This document shows positions 63,275 to 64,000 of a stretch of 64,000 bases of DNA, one piece after another. Every line of letters starts with the position of its first letter. The first letter of the stretch is position 1. This stretch comes from Balanoglossus misakiensis. Lineage: Eukaryota; Hemichordata. The position numbers and the translations under genes were made by a program. Under the pieces are notes generated by a model. That model did no database searches, had not been told where the DNA came from, and saw only the letters and a list, made by a program, of their open reading frames with translations. Location: positions 15,872,001 through 15,936,000 of the forward strand of contig CM082577.2 in the NCBI GenBank assembly GCA_040954595.2, written 5' to 3'.

Positions 63275-63468
63275 GTTCTTCCCATGGGTCCCAATGAGCA
63301 GGACACCTATCAACAACTGGCAAAGAATTTGCAAACGCAAAGGGAGAGAGTTGTAAGGCAACAAGAAAACTTAAATAAAGAATATGATTGGCTGGACCAA
63401 CAGCAGGAGCTCTTGAAGCATTTCACTGAGCTTGAAAACGTATTCATGAGCTTGCAGCAGGAGACAAG
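63275..63468 (+). CDS. Single coiled-coil exon of an unidentified gene
   Basis: It is bounded by a strong acceptor (TTTTTCCTCAG) and a donor (ACAAG then GTAGGT), phase 0 in and phase 2 out. The 64 codons begin VLPMGPNEQDTYQQLAKN and continue with heptad-like Leu/Gln/Glu-rich sequence (LNKEYDWLDQQQELLKHF), a coiled coil. It lies outside the zinc-finger array; neighbouring exons would be outside the window. Function unknown. Confidence 0.45.
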
Positions 63469-64000
63469 GTAGGTGTGGCGTACACGTGGATATATTTGTA
63501 AAGTTGAATATTTGTAAAGTTGAATATGCATGATACTACAGTGGCACCTTTGTGCGAACAAAAATTTAGCGGTCTGATTATGTGGTCAGAACTATACTAT
63601 TTGTAGTCGCATTTTATATTTTGCAGGACACAATTTGCATTTCATCAGAGCACACTCATAACATTTGCACATCATACATGTGGTAACTCATATGACAGAA
63701 GTGTAGTCGTCATGTACCGCATGTCTGGTCGGCCAAGCCTCAAGGAGGTCAAAAATAGCAATATGTACACTCAAAAAGAACGATATGGTCTCAGAGTTTT
63801 TGTGCCAACTAAAATTAAATGGTCTAATTATGTGGTAGTAATTTTGTCCACAGTGAAATTGTTAAAAGGAATTAAAGCAGTGAACATGCTCTGAGTGCAT
63901 CGACAGAGTTGCATCACCCAGGAAAATATGGATGAAGTCGTCAAAATGCGCCCAAACGACACCCCGCCTCAGCCAAAATTTGTAAAAATTGTGTCCATAT
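63469..64000. other. No recognised gene
   Basis: Probable intron after the coiled-coil exon. No exon with splice sites and coding character was seen. Confidence 0.4.

Overview
This is a window of an animal genome. Genes are split by GT-AG introns, there are no operons or ribosome-binding sites, and almost all sequence belongs to transposable elements or repeat arrays. The mix (a RAG1-like transposase gene, Gypsy-type, Ngaro-type, Crypton, PIF/Harbinger, pogo/Tigger and CACTA-type elements, and poly-C2H2 zinc-finger arrays) fits a marine invertebrate such as amphioxus, a hemichordate or a lophotrochozoan. That placement is inference; nothing here fixes the species.

Layout. 506-15068: a 14.6-kb LTR retrotransposon on the minus strand with 201-bp LTRs, a Gag with an N-terminal helix-hairpin-helix, a Pol whose integrase ends in a PHD finger, and a third ORF encoding a zinc finger plus a TatD-type nuclease. 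A 4.2-kb CACTA-type DNA element (3087-7296) sits inside that third ORF; without it the frame is continuous. 16113-23831: a large inverted-repeat element with arms of about 2.1 kb, carrying broken copies of one transposon gene and interrupted by a gag-only LTR element (18557-21555). 23832-31300: mostly non-coding, with a 240-bp tandem repeat and a foldback. 31342-36075: a decayed pogo-type transposase whose 3' end has expanded into a 3.6-kb minisatellite. 36076-41660: a PIF/Harbinger element with an intact three-exon transposase and a convergent five-exon Myb-like gene, cut on the right by a Tigger fragment (41660-42776). 42777-43650: a short C2H2 array. 43831-45826: a deleted Ngaro-type element with split direct repeats. 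46274-53697: a nine-exon RAG1-like gene that keeps its catalytic acids but has several reading-frame breaks, with a MITE, a Crypton recombinase fragment and a foldback in its introns and a TA-flanked element capping its 3' end. 55560-62690: about 85 C2H2 finger units on the minus strand, organised as a higher-order satellite. 63275-63468: one coiled-coil exon of an unknown gene.

The genes do not form a pathway. The interest lies in nested insertions whose target frames can still be read, in accessory domains carried by the large retrotransposon, and in the RAG1-like locus, which has no visible RAG2-like partner. All coordinates come from reading the sequence by eye; no database search was run.
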